In this document: piece by piece, positions 10,156 through 20,292 of the stretch
Position numbering within the stretch: the first letter of the stretch is position 1
Layout: every line of letters begins with the position of its first letter
NCBI GenBank assembly: GCA_003988855.1
Contig: QYAI01000124.1
Location: 84,685 to 148,684 of the forward strand
Origin: Arachnopeziza araneosa
Taxonomy: Eukaryota > Ascomycota > Leotiomycetes > Helotiales > Arachnopezizaceae
Reading direction: 5' to 3'
Length of the DNA stretch: 64,000 bases
Made by a program: the position numbers and the translations under genes
The notes under the pieces: model-generated
What the model was told of the DNA's origin: nothing
Databases searched by the model: none
Seen by the model: only the letters and a program-made list of their open reading frames with translations

Positions 10156-13100
10156 CTACAGAGGCGCTTGACAGGGTGGATTCGAACCACTACTGGGCCT
10201 CTCAGTAGAGCGAGCAGCTTCTGTGACGGTCGCCACGCGCGCAATTGGCGCAGGCCCGACCGTAAGGTCCCGGGTGAACAGCCCCAGGCAAGACTGGTGT
10301 GGGATCAACCACACAACCAGCAAACCACCCGTTCCCACTGTGGAATCCCCAGAGTTAGCTATATTCTCGAAGCGACGGAGCGACAATCGATCAGGAGAAC
10401 TTACGCGACACAGTCAGCACATTCCTGCCCTGCAGGCAGCAGCGTTCCGACCACAAACAATGCACCCGCGCCGACGAAGCCACCCCGAAGGCCACCAGTG
10501 CTTCGCTGGTGGAAGGGGCTGGCGACGACAGCAGCAGGTGTCGAAGCGCGAAAAGCCAGATTGCGCTGGCGGGGAAGGGAGCCGAAGACAGCGTAGCCTC
10601 TGCCAGGCACAGCAGCACCACCGTTGCCCAGGTTGACGAGGGTCGTCGTCGCACCATTGAGGAGAGGAGCACCTGGTGCTGGTGCGAACAGAGCTGCGGG
10701 AGCAGCGGCGACGAGGAGAGGCGCTGGCGCTGGAGCTGGCGCTGGAGCTGGCGCTGGAGCTGGAGCTGGCGCTGGAGCTGCGACGGGCAGCGGCGGATCT
10801 TGAACCAGCACGCGGGCTGGGAGAGGGTTGATGACATGAGGTGGGTGTAACCCACCACACCAGAGCTGTAGTTGTCCCTCAGGGACACGAACAAAAGGTC
10901 GACCTGGTCCAGCGGACCAGACGACAGCGAGCACAGGGTGGTGGTTTGGAGGCCCACCAGGACCCAGAACGATCAAGCCAGAGAGGAGCACGTCCTCATC
11001 CTCTATCATCTGTTGGCCTGGTCCCCAGACCTAGAGAAGTTTATTAGCAATTGTCGATAAAGCAGAAGGTTGTTAAGAAAGAGAGGTTGTAGTGTGAAAG
11101 TCGAAGCGGGGTTTCGGAAAGAAGTAAAGAGTATGTTGTTTACAGCCAGCTTTGGCAAACAAGAAGGGTATAATGTAAAAGTCGAAGCGGAGTTTCGAAA
11201 AGAAGTGAAGAGAATATGCTATATTGTTCGTAGCTAGCTTTGACAAAGAAGAAAGAGTAGGTTAAGTTAAAAGTCGAAGCAGAGCTTCGAAAAGGAGTAG
11301 AGAATATGTTATTCACAGCCAGCTTGAAAAATAAACAAGGTAGTGCAATGTAAAAGTCGAAGCGGAATTTCGAAAAGCAGTATAGAGAATATGTTACATT
11401 GTCCGCAACAAGCTTTGACAAACAAGAAAGGGTAGATTAAGTTGAAAGTCGAAGCAGAGCTTCGAAAAGGAGTAGAGAATATGTTATTCACAGCCAGCTT
11501 GAAAAATAAACAAGGTAGTGCAATGTGAAAGTCGAAGCGGAATTTCGAGATAGGGTAAAGAGAATAATACTGTGTTGTTCATAGCTAGCTTTGACAAACA
11601 AGCAAGGTGTTGTAATGTAAAAGTCGAAGCGGAGTTTCAAGAGAATATGTTACATTGTTCGCAACTAGCTTTGACAATAAGCAGGTTGCTGCAATGTAAA
11701 AGTCGAAGCGGAGTTAGAAGTAAGGAAGTAAACATAATACGTTGTATTGTTCGCAGCTAGCTTTGGCAAACAAGGAGGGGTTTGTTAAGTTGAAAGTCGA
11801 AGCGAGGTTGAAGTAAGGAAGCAGAAATGCAGTGTGCTAAGTTGAAAGTCGAAGCGAAGTTGAAACAAGGAAGTAGAAATACTACATTCTATTATGTACA
11901 GCTTGCTTTAATAAACAAGGAAAGTGTTTTTTTTAAACAAGGCTGTAGACATGCCACATTCTACTGTTTACAGCCAGCTCTGAAAACTAAGCTTGAAATT
12001 AGATGTGCGTTCCCTTGCTCGAAATTCAAGTAGGTGAATTAATAGTAATTGTTCGCAGCCCTTGTTAAAAATTTACTAAGTAAACTAAGCTTGCTTTATT
12101 ACAGCCCGTTCTCAGGATTTGATTGCTTGAAGCAAACTTGATGCGTGTAGCCTACTTGGCATCACGCATTTAGAGGACATTTTGTTTGCATGCATGCTGC
12201 CCAAGGACTAGATCCCGAATTAAGCTTCCCTATAGAAGCTTTTCTAAAGAGCAAGTGAATTTGGGTGCTTGTTCTTGCAAGTGAATGAAGTTACAAGCTG
12301 AGCCTGCAAGTACATTCGCTTTCGAGAAGTACTTTTACTTTCGAAGGGTACTGTTACTTTCGAGCGGTACTTTCACTTTCGAGCGGTACTTTCACTTTCG
12401 AGAGGTATTGTTACTTTCGAGAGGTATTGTTACTTTCGAGTGGTACTTTCACTTTNGAGANGTACTGTTACTTTCGAGAGGTACATTCACTTTCGAGAGG
12501 TATTGTTACTTTCGAGTGGTACTTTCACTTTTGAGAGGTACTGTTACTTTCGAGAGGTACATTCACTTTTGAGAAGTATAAGGTGAATTTGTAGAAAGAA
12601 CACAGATCAAGGGAAATAGGAGTAGCAGTTTGTTTCGCTACAAAAACAACTTAATTTACAGCGAAGTCTCTGTGTTGATCTACCATTGCCCAGATGCTTT
12701 AGGAATCTTCCAGTATGTGGTCAAGCATAATGAAAATAGATTGCTTGCTATGTAGCAAACAACCTCAAAGCCAATGCTGAAGAAGGAGAAAAGCTACAAA
12801 GGCTATGGTCTTTGTGTATTTTTCCATTGGAAATAGAGTCTTACGTGTAACAGATGTTAAAGTTAAAATCTAAAGAAAAATATGTCTTGCTCTTGTGTAA
12901 GGAGTTAAGAGCTAGAATACCCTGAATGTTGAACATGAATTTAAACAAGAGAAGGGATAAAAGCAAGCAGCGGGTCGAAATTGAAAAGTAGAGATAAAAG
13001 AAGAAACAAGACTCTGGATGTCGAACCCAAAGATCTACAAGACAAGATATTACTGAAGGCAGCGTGTCTTATATTAAGAACGAGATTCAGACTACTCTAA

Positions 13101-13327
13101 TCAGATCTGAATGTCGAATCGAAAAGCGAGATTGAAAGAAAGTTATACAGATCTGAATCTCGAACTGTACAATTAAGAAAGAAGGGGCTTACCAAGCCGC
13201 AAAAAGCAACAACCTGCTGGTGCGTCACGCCGCAAGCGGCAGCACCCGGAAGCAGAACCCAAGAGCCGGAGTTGGTATCCAGCCGAGCGACATCTGTGGT
13301 CACAACGTGACCGTTTGGTGCGGCCAT
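10156..13327 (-). CDS. Putative Pro/Ala-rich protein gene, exons flanking minisatellites (doubtful)
   Basis: Not recognised. On the minus strand an ATG at 13327 has a CT-rich leader and a good context (CACAATGG). It opens 45 codons (starting MAAPNGHVVTTDV) up to a GTAAGC donor after 13193. A second exon fits 11030-10405: it follows a branch/acceptor-like CTAATAAACTTCTCTAG in the same phase, encodes a (PA)n run of about ten dipeptides, and ends at a consensus GTAAGT donor. A third exon may begin at 10293. If this is right, intron 1 is about 2.2 kb and contains two minisatellites, which is very unusual for this genome. The alternative is two unrelated relics. No transcript evidence is available here. 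Confidence 0.3.
11098..11935. repeat. Minisatellite A: ten units, alternating about 82 and 92 bp
   Basis: The core GTCGAAGCG/A starts at 11100, 11181, 11273, 11355, 11448, 11531, 11623, 11702, 11796 and 11848. Spacings alternate 81, 92, 82, 93, 83, 92, 79, 94 and then 52, so the true unit is a dimer of about 174 bp. Each core can fold as a hairpin; the copies at 11273 and 11448 read TCGAAGC-AGA-GCTTCGA, a perfect 7-bp stem. A second conserved phrase (TTGTTCGTAGCTAGCTTTGA) lies between the cores. Confidence 0.9.
12314..12578. repeat. Minisatellite B: 19-bp unit, about 13-14 copies, with two ambiguous bases
   Basis: The unit is close to GTACTTTCACTTTCGAGMG, with a variant GTATTGTTACTTTCGAGAG. 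The period of exactly 19 bp can be read from GTAC at 12367 and 12386 and GTATTG at 12405. The array keeps a frame open by composition only and is not a gene. Undetermined bases at 12456 and 12461 show that the assembly was uncertain here. Confidence 0.92.
12579..13096. other. Non-coding stretch between minisatellites
   Basis: AT-rich sequence with GATCTGAAT/GTCGAA-type phrases that resemble neighbouring repeat units. No gene was seen. Confidence 0.4.
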
Positions 13328-13329
13328 TG

Positions 13330-13371
13330 TGAGGAGAGAGGGAGGGAGAAGAGCAAGAGAGCGAGCGAGCA

Positions 13372-13404
<33 letters not shown>

Positions 13405-13420
13405 CAGTGGTCCTGAGAGG
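13330..13420 (-). promoter_or_regulatory. CT-rich leader upstream of the ATG at 13327
   Basis: On the minus strand this is a nearly pure pyrimidine tract (CTCTCT runs) ending just before CACAATGG. Such tracts commonly mark fungal transcription start regions. It is the main support for a real promoter here, but simple-sequence origin is equally possible. Confidence 0.35.
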
Positions 13421-13689
13421 CGCGAGAGCGTCGGAGGAGGGAAGAGGCTTGGTTGAGCTTTGGTTTGGTAGGCTGGAGCGGTCGTCGTTGGTGATAGATC
13501 AAGATCTATCGTTTGAAAAGCGCGGAGGAAGAAAGAGAATCTACAAGGGAGGAATTTCTTATATAGAAAGGCTTTCGCATGACAAATCGCACCGAGCCTA
13601 TTTGGGACAATCATCGTGTTATCTACCCGAAGACCCGCAAAACAGAGCAGCGAGAATGTAGATGAAGAAGATAATAAGAATATAGAACC

Positions 13690-14165
13690 CTAAATTCGAG
13701 AATATACAGAGAAAGCCTACAAAAGGTACTTCTTTGCTGATTCGAGAATAAACAGCTAGAATGCTGCTGTGAATGTGCTAATATAGGAGCGACAATGAAG
13801 AGGAGAGAGCGTAGAAAGTCGCAAGAACTGACATTCGAGAATCTACAAAGAACAGTCTACAAGGTATTGCATTGCTTATTCGAGAATGTACGCCACAGAT
13901 ACTGCTGTAAATGTGCACATAGAGGAACGAAAATCAAGGGGAGAGAACTGTAGAAAGACACAAGTAACTACATTCGAGAATCTACAGAGAATTATTTCAA
14001 AAGTACAGCGATGTTTATTCGAGAATAGACAGTGTAAAACTGCTGTTAATGTGCAAATAAAGGAACGAAAATCAAGGGGAGAAGTGGGTAGGGAGATACA
14101 AGTAACTGCATTCGAGAATCAACACCAGAGTATCCAAAGGGGTGAAGTTTTCTTCGAGAATGGAA
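13690..14165. repeat. Minisatellite C: about 139-bp period with ATTCGAGAAT at two fixed points
   Basis: The near-palindrome ATTCGAGAAT occurs at 13694, 13740, 13833, 13878, 13972, 14017 and 14110, with a one-base variant at 14152. Spacings alternate about 45 and 93. Long stretches between them are also conserved, for example GGAACGAAAATCAAGGGGAG at 13924 and 14066. About 3.5 units are present. Confidence 0.9.
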
Positions 14166-14530
14166 CAAGTTATTTGGGAAAGTAAACAAAGACAGTCCAA
14201 GCGAAAATAGGCGAGAGGGAAGGGGGTTTCAGGCGTCAAATCTGTTTCGACATTCTACATGATTAGTACATTGGGATGGTCAACAGGCTTTCAAAATGAA
14301 CTGGATACTATTAAGCTACATCTGATAAAGTCAAGTGAGAAGAGATTTTAGAGAGGTGTAGAGCATGTCACGTAAAATTATAATGCTGGGGTAGCCGAAG
14401 CCATCAGAATCACCAGTAAATAGTGCCATGGCTGGAATAAGCCGAAGGCGAGGGGGAACTTAATCGGAAATGTAAATTCTAGCTATTGGAGCAAACAGAG
14501 GTGAATTGATTACTACCCTACTATGCTAAA
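14166..14530. other. Intergenic, nothing seen
   Basis: This lies between minisatellite C and the decayed phospholipase gene. No coding pattern was found on either strand. Confidence 0.4.
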
Positions 14531-16192
14531 TCATATTGGTGAGTGGTTCACTTCCGCCATGATACGTGGAAGAGCGTTCATATCCATTGGCTCTCTGAAC
14601 CAGTCCATGAAAATTATGCCCCTTGGCCTCAGAGAAGTCTGACCATTAGGCGGTGTCACGATCGTACTCAGGCGGTTCATGAGACGGCGGTTCATGCCCC
14701 AAAACCCGGGTGAGCCAGAGGCGTATGCATTGGAAACCAGATTCCAGATGCGCTTGTAAAGTTATAAGCCCAACGATCGGTGGGGAGGTGTTGGGATAGT
14801 TCAAGCATAGCATTGATGTGGTCCCATTTCTTTGAATTGTCTGGGTTGTTATAGTATGATGCAAGTCAGCTGGTGCAAGAATAAGTTGGGAAAGGAGATG
14901 GTGATGGTCTATTGAGATCTACGCACTGTCTTGGACATCAAGCGTCTTCCATCCAGCAGAGAGCTTGCCCTTTTATGCAGTCATCAGGCCAACCATTGCT
15001 CCGGATGCCACCGAAGGGTTCGATTCACCAAGTGTGCCTTCGGTGATGCAGACAATTTTCCCGCGAGCTTCTCCAAGATTCTCAGGCCAGTTTGGCTTAC
15101 GCCAAAAATAATCTGTCGCGGTAAGTTTAGCAAACAGCTTGCAGAGACCCTTCTCAAGAAGCTCAACTAACCTGTATAGTTTGGTTCTCCTGGATTGCCA
15201 CCGATTGCTTCGATCATTTTCGGCGCGCAGTCGGAATTGCCGCGGATTTTAGCAAAAACTGTCTCACGGGGGTGGCGCGTAGCCCACTCTCCAAGATCGC
15301 GCATGATGCTGGGCTTGTCGTTAGGATCCGACTTCAAAGCTGATATTTTTATACGAAATGGAATTGCACTTACTCCCATGCATCGTACTTTTGATCTATA
15401 CCATGCACCGAGATGACTCTGTTCCCTGAAACATACTCGAATCGAAAATCAAATGCACGAATTCCTTGGTCGAGCTACCCCAGAAAGTTAGGATGCGGCC
15501 CATGAAGCTCATTGAGGTTGTGCAACATACCTGATCACGAACATTTGACTTGACATTGTCTTGACATTGGGCGCTAATACCTCCTGTATTGATTTCTCCT
15601 CTTGCGGCGCTATCGTGCGAACCAGGGATCAACAATTGAAAGAGGTCCATCTTATCATCGAGTTCCGCCATCTAGTCCCCCAGATTACCCCTATTGGGCC
15701 CATCGGGAACAATCAAGAAGCGATTCTTGTCATCAAAAGCGATCTGGATCGTCAGTATTTGTACGGCTGGCTCAAAAAACACTCTGACTGACCTGGAAAT
15801 CCGGGTTCCCAAAACGGTGAGAAGGATTGTCTGGGAAATCTTTGAAGTATCCATCACCTCCGGCGAATGCATCTCTCTGATTGCAATCGATCCGCTTGGA
15901 AGAGCCCTTATGTGGGCCGCCATCGAATAGAATTATCATATGGATGCTGCAACTAAATTTGAGGGTCAGTATTGTTGATATGCAGCATGGTGCTCTCATA
16001 CGTGCTGGCTCTGTTCGCACACTCGACTGCCTCACTAGCGCAGGTAAAGGGCTCAATCCTATAACCATTGAATTTCTTTGAAGGCTTGTTATCCCTATCC
16101 CAATCATAGGGGTCATCGTCAGCACCTGTAACAATGATGGGATACTGGGTGAGGTTAGCGAACTCAATGTAAGAGCGTTTGGATGCCACCAT
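14531..16192 (-). pseudogene. Decayed PI-PLC X-domain-like phospholipase gene
   Basis: Pieces of one protein lie in order on the minus strand. They are an N-terminus starting at 16192 (MVASKRSYIEFANLTQYP); a middle part with the catalytic-His-type motif LLIPGSHDSAA; then DQGIRAFDFRFEYV, HPRETVFAKIRG and WPENLGEARGKIVCIT; and a C-terminal FMDWFREP. This order matches the TIM-barrel of PI-PLC-X-type lipases. Introns with good sites remain, such as the GTCAGT...CCAG intron after NPDFQ and the GTATGT one after VRDQ. The frame is lost near 15955. An in-frame TAG at 15672-15674 stands just before MAELDD, where a Trp codon (TGG) would fit. Another shift falls near 14700, and a stop at 14973 interrupts the 3' part. 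A working enzyme is therefore unlikely. Confidence 0.75.
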
Positions 16193-17190
16193 AATTCTAG
16201 GAGTTAATATGAGGTAAAGTCTACGAGGATTTGAATGCTATCTCTGTTAATTGGAATGAAGCAGTTGGATGAAGCTCATCGTGATGACGGCCATGCTGCT
16301 TTTTATCTTTAGAGCACATACTTTCGCACGATGTCATCCTTTGCAACTTGGTGGACAGTCCTATGAAGGCTATTGATCAATATCTCTGGCCTATTGACCG
16401 GTGGACTTGCCGATCGCAGAGATTCACCAATTAACGTCCCCCCAGCGTATTTTCAATCAATATCGGCCTAGCCGCGATCCCTCTATTCCAAGCCACGACT
16501 AGCTTGAAACACAACGGTGCACTGCATGCTTTCGATAGTGGGAAGAAGGATGATATGAGTGCGACCGTGGCTTGCGTTTGTTGATAGTTTCTGGCATTGT
16601 GGCTTCACACTCGAGCTTCTAGACTTCACTAGCTTCCAGTGGCTAATGGCTAGCCGCCTCTTCTCTGCAAAGTGATTGTAGTAGTGGTGTGTGGAGCTAG
16701 TGAGCAAGCATAAGCGTGAATCACCCACAAGGTGATGCATGTTTCCACCCTCCCGAACAACTCGACGAATGCTAAAACGCCAAATTAAGCTCATCCCGCG
16801 CAGATGAAGCTTCCCGACGAGAACCTCGTGTATATGGCTTGAAGTGGTGCTCCTAAGATCCTGCTAATGGATCGTTAAACGAGCTCAGCCGCAAACTCTA
16901 TCTCTGTAGGGATCAAATAGGCAATGGAAGACTGAGGCCGTCACGTACTCGATCTCTCTGGAGCAAAATCCAAAGGAGCTTGCATTGTGTATCCTGAAAG
17001 TAAGTGAATTCTTTCAATCTTTCCCGGAAAAATAACTAGAATGAATGAAAAGCTAACAAATTAGACTCCAGCTTAAATCAGAAGTGGGTGCTTGTCAAGG
17101 ACAAATTGATCAATATTTTGCAGCGACGATGTGCGCAGTGGACTTCCAAAGTCCCGGCTACTAAGTCCTGTCACAACTCAGCATACCATG
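16193..17190. other. Intergenic with a possible lost first exon
   Basis: No confident gene was seen. Around 16962-16995 a short phrase (GGAGCAAAATC...GCATTGTG) resembles 17217-17242, in the next gene. It is followed by a good donor and a branch/acceptor (GTAAGT...GCTAACAAATTAG, ending at 17064), so an older exon may be present. Confidence 0.35.
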
Positions 17191-17254
17191 CACTCACCAG
17201 TCCCTGGCCATTTCCGGAGCGAAATCTGCAAATGCTCATTGTCAGGACAGATCC

Positions 17255-17620
17255 ATGCAAGAATTGCCCGAGGGAGTTGCCATCAGCGAGAAGTTCTACC
17301 GGGCCGGAAAGCCATTCTTCTTTGGCGACCTTACTGGATCTGGACCGGATTACGGTAACTGTGAGAGAAACATCCAGAGCGCGCTCAAAGAATTTTCTGA
17401 CCATCTCTACTCACAAAACTGGCGTGGCTCTCAGGCCGGCTGGAAGGACCTTCCAAAGCGCAAAGGCTTTATTCTTAATAATGTCGAGACACCCGATAAG
17501 ATCGGCCTGGGTGGGGCAGAGGCTCTAGTCGGGATGGCGTCTCTCGATTTCTGCGACAAGGCGAACTACACTGTTTGGGACATGTACGTTCCAACGCAGG
17601 TGTGGTGGTATAACATATGA
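17255..17620 (+). CDS. Small uncharacterised protein (5' end unresolved)
   Basis: Not recognised. From the ATG at 17255 it encodes 121 residues (MQELPEGVAISEKFYRAGKP...), rich in Gly, Asp and aromatic residues, with two Cys and the end VWDMYVPTQVWWYNI. The frame extends upstream to about 17181, reaching a CAG that could be an acceptor, so a first exon may be missing. Parts of the sequence recur nearby in degenerate form: upstream near 16962-16995 and downstream at 17690-17745. The downstream copy of GTGAGAGAAACATCCAGAG has C-to-T type changes. No domain, membrane segment or signal peptide is visible in this exon. Confidence 0.45.
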   Translation: MQELPEGVAISEKFYRAGKPFFFGDLTGSGPDYGNCERNIQSALKEFSDHLYSQNWRGSQAGWKDLPKRKGFILNNVETPDKIGLGGAEALVGMASLDFCDKANYTVWDMYVPTQVWWYNI

Positions 17621-17689
17621 TGACGAATGAATACACTCAAATAATAGTCTTATCTTTGTGGGGTCAAAGACGGCTTTCATCTTATTTGA

Positions 17690-17750
17690 TCCGGGTAAAC
17701 GTGAGAGAGATATCTAGAGTGCAATCAAAGATTTTGAATACCGTAATCGC
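17690..17750 (+). pseudogene. Degenerate partial copy of the 17255-17620 gene
   Basis: GTGAGAGAGATATCTAGAG here aligns with GTGAGAGAAACATCCAGAG near 17360. The similarity continues through CAATCAAAGA against GCTCAAAGA. Most differences are transitions. The frame is not kept. Confidence 0.45.
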
Positions 17751-18615
17751 TTTCACCTTTGGGTCGACTGGAGCTGCGACACCGTAAGATCTCTGGATTG
17801 AACCATTCGTCAATCGGTCAATTCATGAATAATATAGTGGTTTGTGAATTGCAAGGGAACGGTGTTATGCAAGCCTGATGTATGCGAATAGTAGGAACTA
17901 AGCTATGCAGCCGTCTCCTGACTGCTCCTCCTTTTGCCTGGTAAAATGTCCCTTTCTTTGTAGGAAGTAACTGCTCTGGTAGTTATACCTTATCTGCCTT
18001 GTCTTGCCTTGCTCTTAAAAGGAGTGTGTCCGGAAAAGAGGTTTGTTTCGGAAGAAGTGCGTCTCGAAAGTGTATTTCGAAGGAAGTGCGTCCCAACCAT
18101 CACCGTCTTGGAGAAGTCTTGAAAGACCTGTCTCGTTTCGAGGGCCTTGTCTTGTCCCAAAAGAAAAAGTGTGTGTTATTGCGAAGCTCCAGAAGAGGCT
18201 TGCAAAGGTCTTGATGCGAAGCTCTAGACACTAAGGTCTTGCTGTTATTGCTCGACGCAATCAATTGGTTCGGTCTTGTCTTGATAGTACTATTTCAAGC
18301 TTTGAACCAGCCGGAGGTTTCTTGATAATGCTAGACGCAAAGCGCAAATGATTTTAGGCTGTTGCTACTTATCGTAAGAGAACAAGGTTTTATGCAAGCT
18401 TACCTAATGTTTTCGAGGAGTGGAAAGCCAAGAGCAGTGTCCTGACCGCTCTTTCCTTTGTTTTGTCATATAATTGGTATTATTACTCATGAATGATAAA
18501 TTATCAAGTGAATGGCCGCATATTTATTGCTTTTTTGACTAATTATTTAAAGACTTCGCTTCCCACGTAAGATGTGCGCTTATCTGCATCGGCTTTTGAA
18601 CTACAATTCAGAAGT
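17751..18615. other. Intergenic with diverged TTTCGAAG-type repeats
   Basis: No gene was seen. Between 18030 and 18100 there are irregular repeats of GAAGTGCGTC and TTTCGRAR, like the cores of minisatellite A. A phrase near 17902-17936 (GCAGCCGTCTCCTGACTGCTC) is echoed near 18431-18462. The P450 promoter must lie in the 3' part. Confidence 0.4.
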
Positions 18616-20292
18616 ATGGAAAAGTTGACGGGACTGGAGCCACGGCCCTACCAGGTTCGAAGGATCTTGCTTGTTATTCTTACGCTCTATGTCTCATATC
18701 GAATAGCTCTATGGATATACAAGGCTTACCGGATTCGCACCCGCTTCCACGATATCCCATCACTGCCGCGGCACCGGCTCTGGGGCAACCTGATCAACGC
18801 GGGAGAGCGGCTCAAGCCATCGTTGAAGCGCCATCCAGATTACGGCTTCGAGGAGATCTGGCGAGAACTAGGCGAACCAGGCTGCTTCTTGGTCGATCTC
18901 GCACCCGTCGAGGATCGTGCCCTTCTGGTAATAACGGAACCGCAGTATGTGGAGGCACTCGTCAGCGCGACAGAGGAGTTCAGATACTCTCTTCCGAAAA
19001 GCGACAGTTATCACGCCCTAAAGCCGGTCATTGGCACTAAATCCATCATCACCCAAGAGGGGGAAGCCTGGAGGGCAATGCGGAAGCGCTTCAGCCCAGG
19101 TTTCCAACCTAGATATATCTGTTCTCTCACCGGTTCCATTGTCTCGAAGGTAGAAATCTTTGTGGGACGCTTGCAATCCCTTGCGGAAAGCGGCGCCACG
19201 TTTAGATTAGCAGACTATGCGCAGGATCTCATTGCTGACATCATCACCCAAGTCACTATCGCGCAAGATTTCAATGCACAATCCACTCGCGAAGGCCAGG
19301 GCGAGAAATCCCCTACCGGCATCATCACAGCGAGCCGACGCCTCACCAAGATGGTCTACGCAGTAGGCCAGGGCGTTGGTTTTCACACCGTCGATCCTAT
19401 TCGGCCACTCAAGTCCCTCTTCTACGAAAGGATATTCGACCACAAGCTTACGGCTATCGTCAACGCATTCATCAGCTCCACAGATACCACATCCGAATCC
19501 AAATCCATTACGCAGCTTGCCATGGCCGGTCTTCCCCCCAACAAAGCCCTCATCCGCAGCTGTGTTGACCAGGTCAAGACGTTCCTTTTCGCTGGGCAGG
19601 ACTCGACCGCCACGCTCATTCAATGGACCTGCTATGAGATGAGCAGAGCCAGCCACTCCCCACATCATGCCAAGATTCTCTCACGCCTGCGCCGAGAGCA
19701 CGATGCCGTCTTTGGTCCCGAACCTTTCTCCGCACTGCAAATGCTTTCCTCGCCAGCAATATCGGAGTCAGAGTCCGTCTTGATCTCCAAACTGCCCTAT
19801 ACCACGGCTTTCATCAAGGAAATCCTCCGCCTGCACCCACCCGCTGCCACCTTGCGCGCGGTTCCCTGGGAAGCGACATTCCTTTCGCTTCCCCTGGCCT
19901 CTCATCCTGTCTCCATCGCCGGGTTGCAGATTTACCCTTCAACATACATAATCCATCGCAATCCCAAGGTTTGGGGTCCCGATGCCCATCTTTTCAATCC
20001 CGACCGCTGGCTCGACGAGAACTATCTCGCCGGGTTACCCGTCGGGGCGTATCGTCCCTTCGAGCGCGGGCCACGGAACTGTGTCGGGCAACAACTTGCG
20101 ATGCTAGAAGCCACGGTGGTGCTGGCGTCTGTTGCCCGTGGGTTTGCATTCGAGAAGGTGGGTCTGACAGGGCGAGCGGATGGAGGTGAGAATAGCAGAG
20201 AAGTGTGGAGTGAACATATGGTTACGAGTGTGCCGGTTGATGGGATGGTGATGCGCGTGAGCATGAGCGAGAAGGCGAACAACTGGCCTTGA
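18616..20292 (+). CDS. Cytochrome P450 monooxygenase, single exon
   Basis: A heme-thiolate monooxygenase anchored in the ER by one N-terminal membrane segment (ILLVILTLYVSYRIALWIYK). It has 558 residues, a normal length for the family, and no intron. Motifs are complete: I-helix AGQDSTA near residue 325, ExxR in KEILRLHPP near 401, PDRW, and the heme loop FERGPRNCVG near 480 with the Cys ligand. The start at 18616 is the ATG closest to the membrane anchor. The sequence is of the kind found in CYP59-like enzymes of polyketide pathways, but that subfamily is only an impression. A second P450 follows 490 bp downstream on the same strand. The gene is more GC-rich than its surroundings. The substrate is unknown. 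Confidence 0.93.
   Translation: MEKLTGLEPRPYQVRRILLVILTLYVSYRIALWIYKAYRIRTRFHDIPSLPRHRLWGNLINAGERLKPSLKRHPDYGFEEIWRELGEPGCFLVDLAPVEDRALLVITEPQYVEALVSATEEFRYSLPKSDSYHALKPVIGTKSIITQEGEAWRAMRKRFSPGFQPRYICSLTGSIVSKVEIFVGRLQSLAESGATFRLADYAQDLIADIITQVTIAQDFNAQSTREGQGEKSPTGIITASRRLTKMVYAVGQGVGFHTVDPIRPLKSLFYERIFDHKLTAIVNAFISSTDTTSESKSITQLAMAGLPPNKALIRSCVDQVKTFLFAGQDSTATLIQWTCYEMSRASHSPHHAKILSRLRREHDAVFGPEPFSALQMLSSPAISESESVLISKLPYTTAFIKEILRLHPPAATLRAVPWEATFLSLPLASHPVSIAGLQIYPSTYIIHRNPKVWGPDAHLFNPDRWLDENYLAGLPVGAYRPFERGPRNCVGQQLAMLEATVVLASVARGFAFEKVGLTGRADGGENSREVWSEHMVTSVPVDGMVMRVSMSEKANNWP

Noticed and set aside
9701..10171. 156-codon + strand frame in GA-rich DNA
   Set aside because: Composed almost only of Lys, Glu, Arg and Pro from simple sequence, and open on both strands for the same reason.
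10170..10250. tRNA or tRNA-derived SINE on the minus strand (GGTTCGAATCC B-box near 10180)
   Set aside because: The B-box is perfect, but no matching acceptor stem, A-box or anticodon arm could be folded around it; it also falls in a possible exon.
12285..12572. 95-codon frame of repeated FxFERYF units
   Set aside because: It is the translation of the 19-bp minisatellite; three units make 57 bp, so the frame stays open by arithmetic.
13329..13661. 110-codon + strand frame rich in Arg/Glu
   Set aside because: Opposite strand of a CT-rich tract; low-complexity composition only.
11098..14165. CRISPR array
   Set aside because: Units are tandem and long without unique spacers of constant size, and the organism is a eukaryote.
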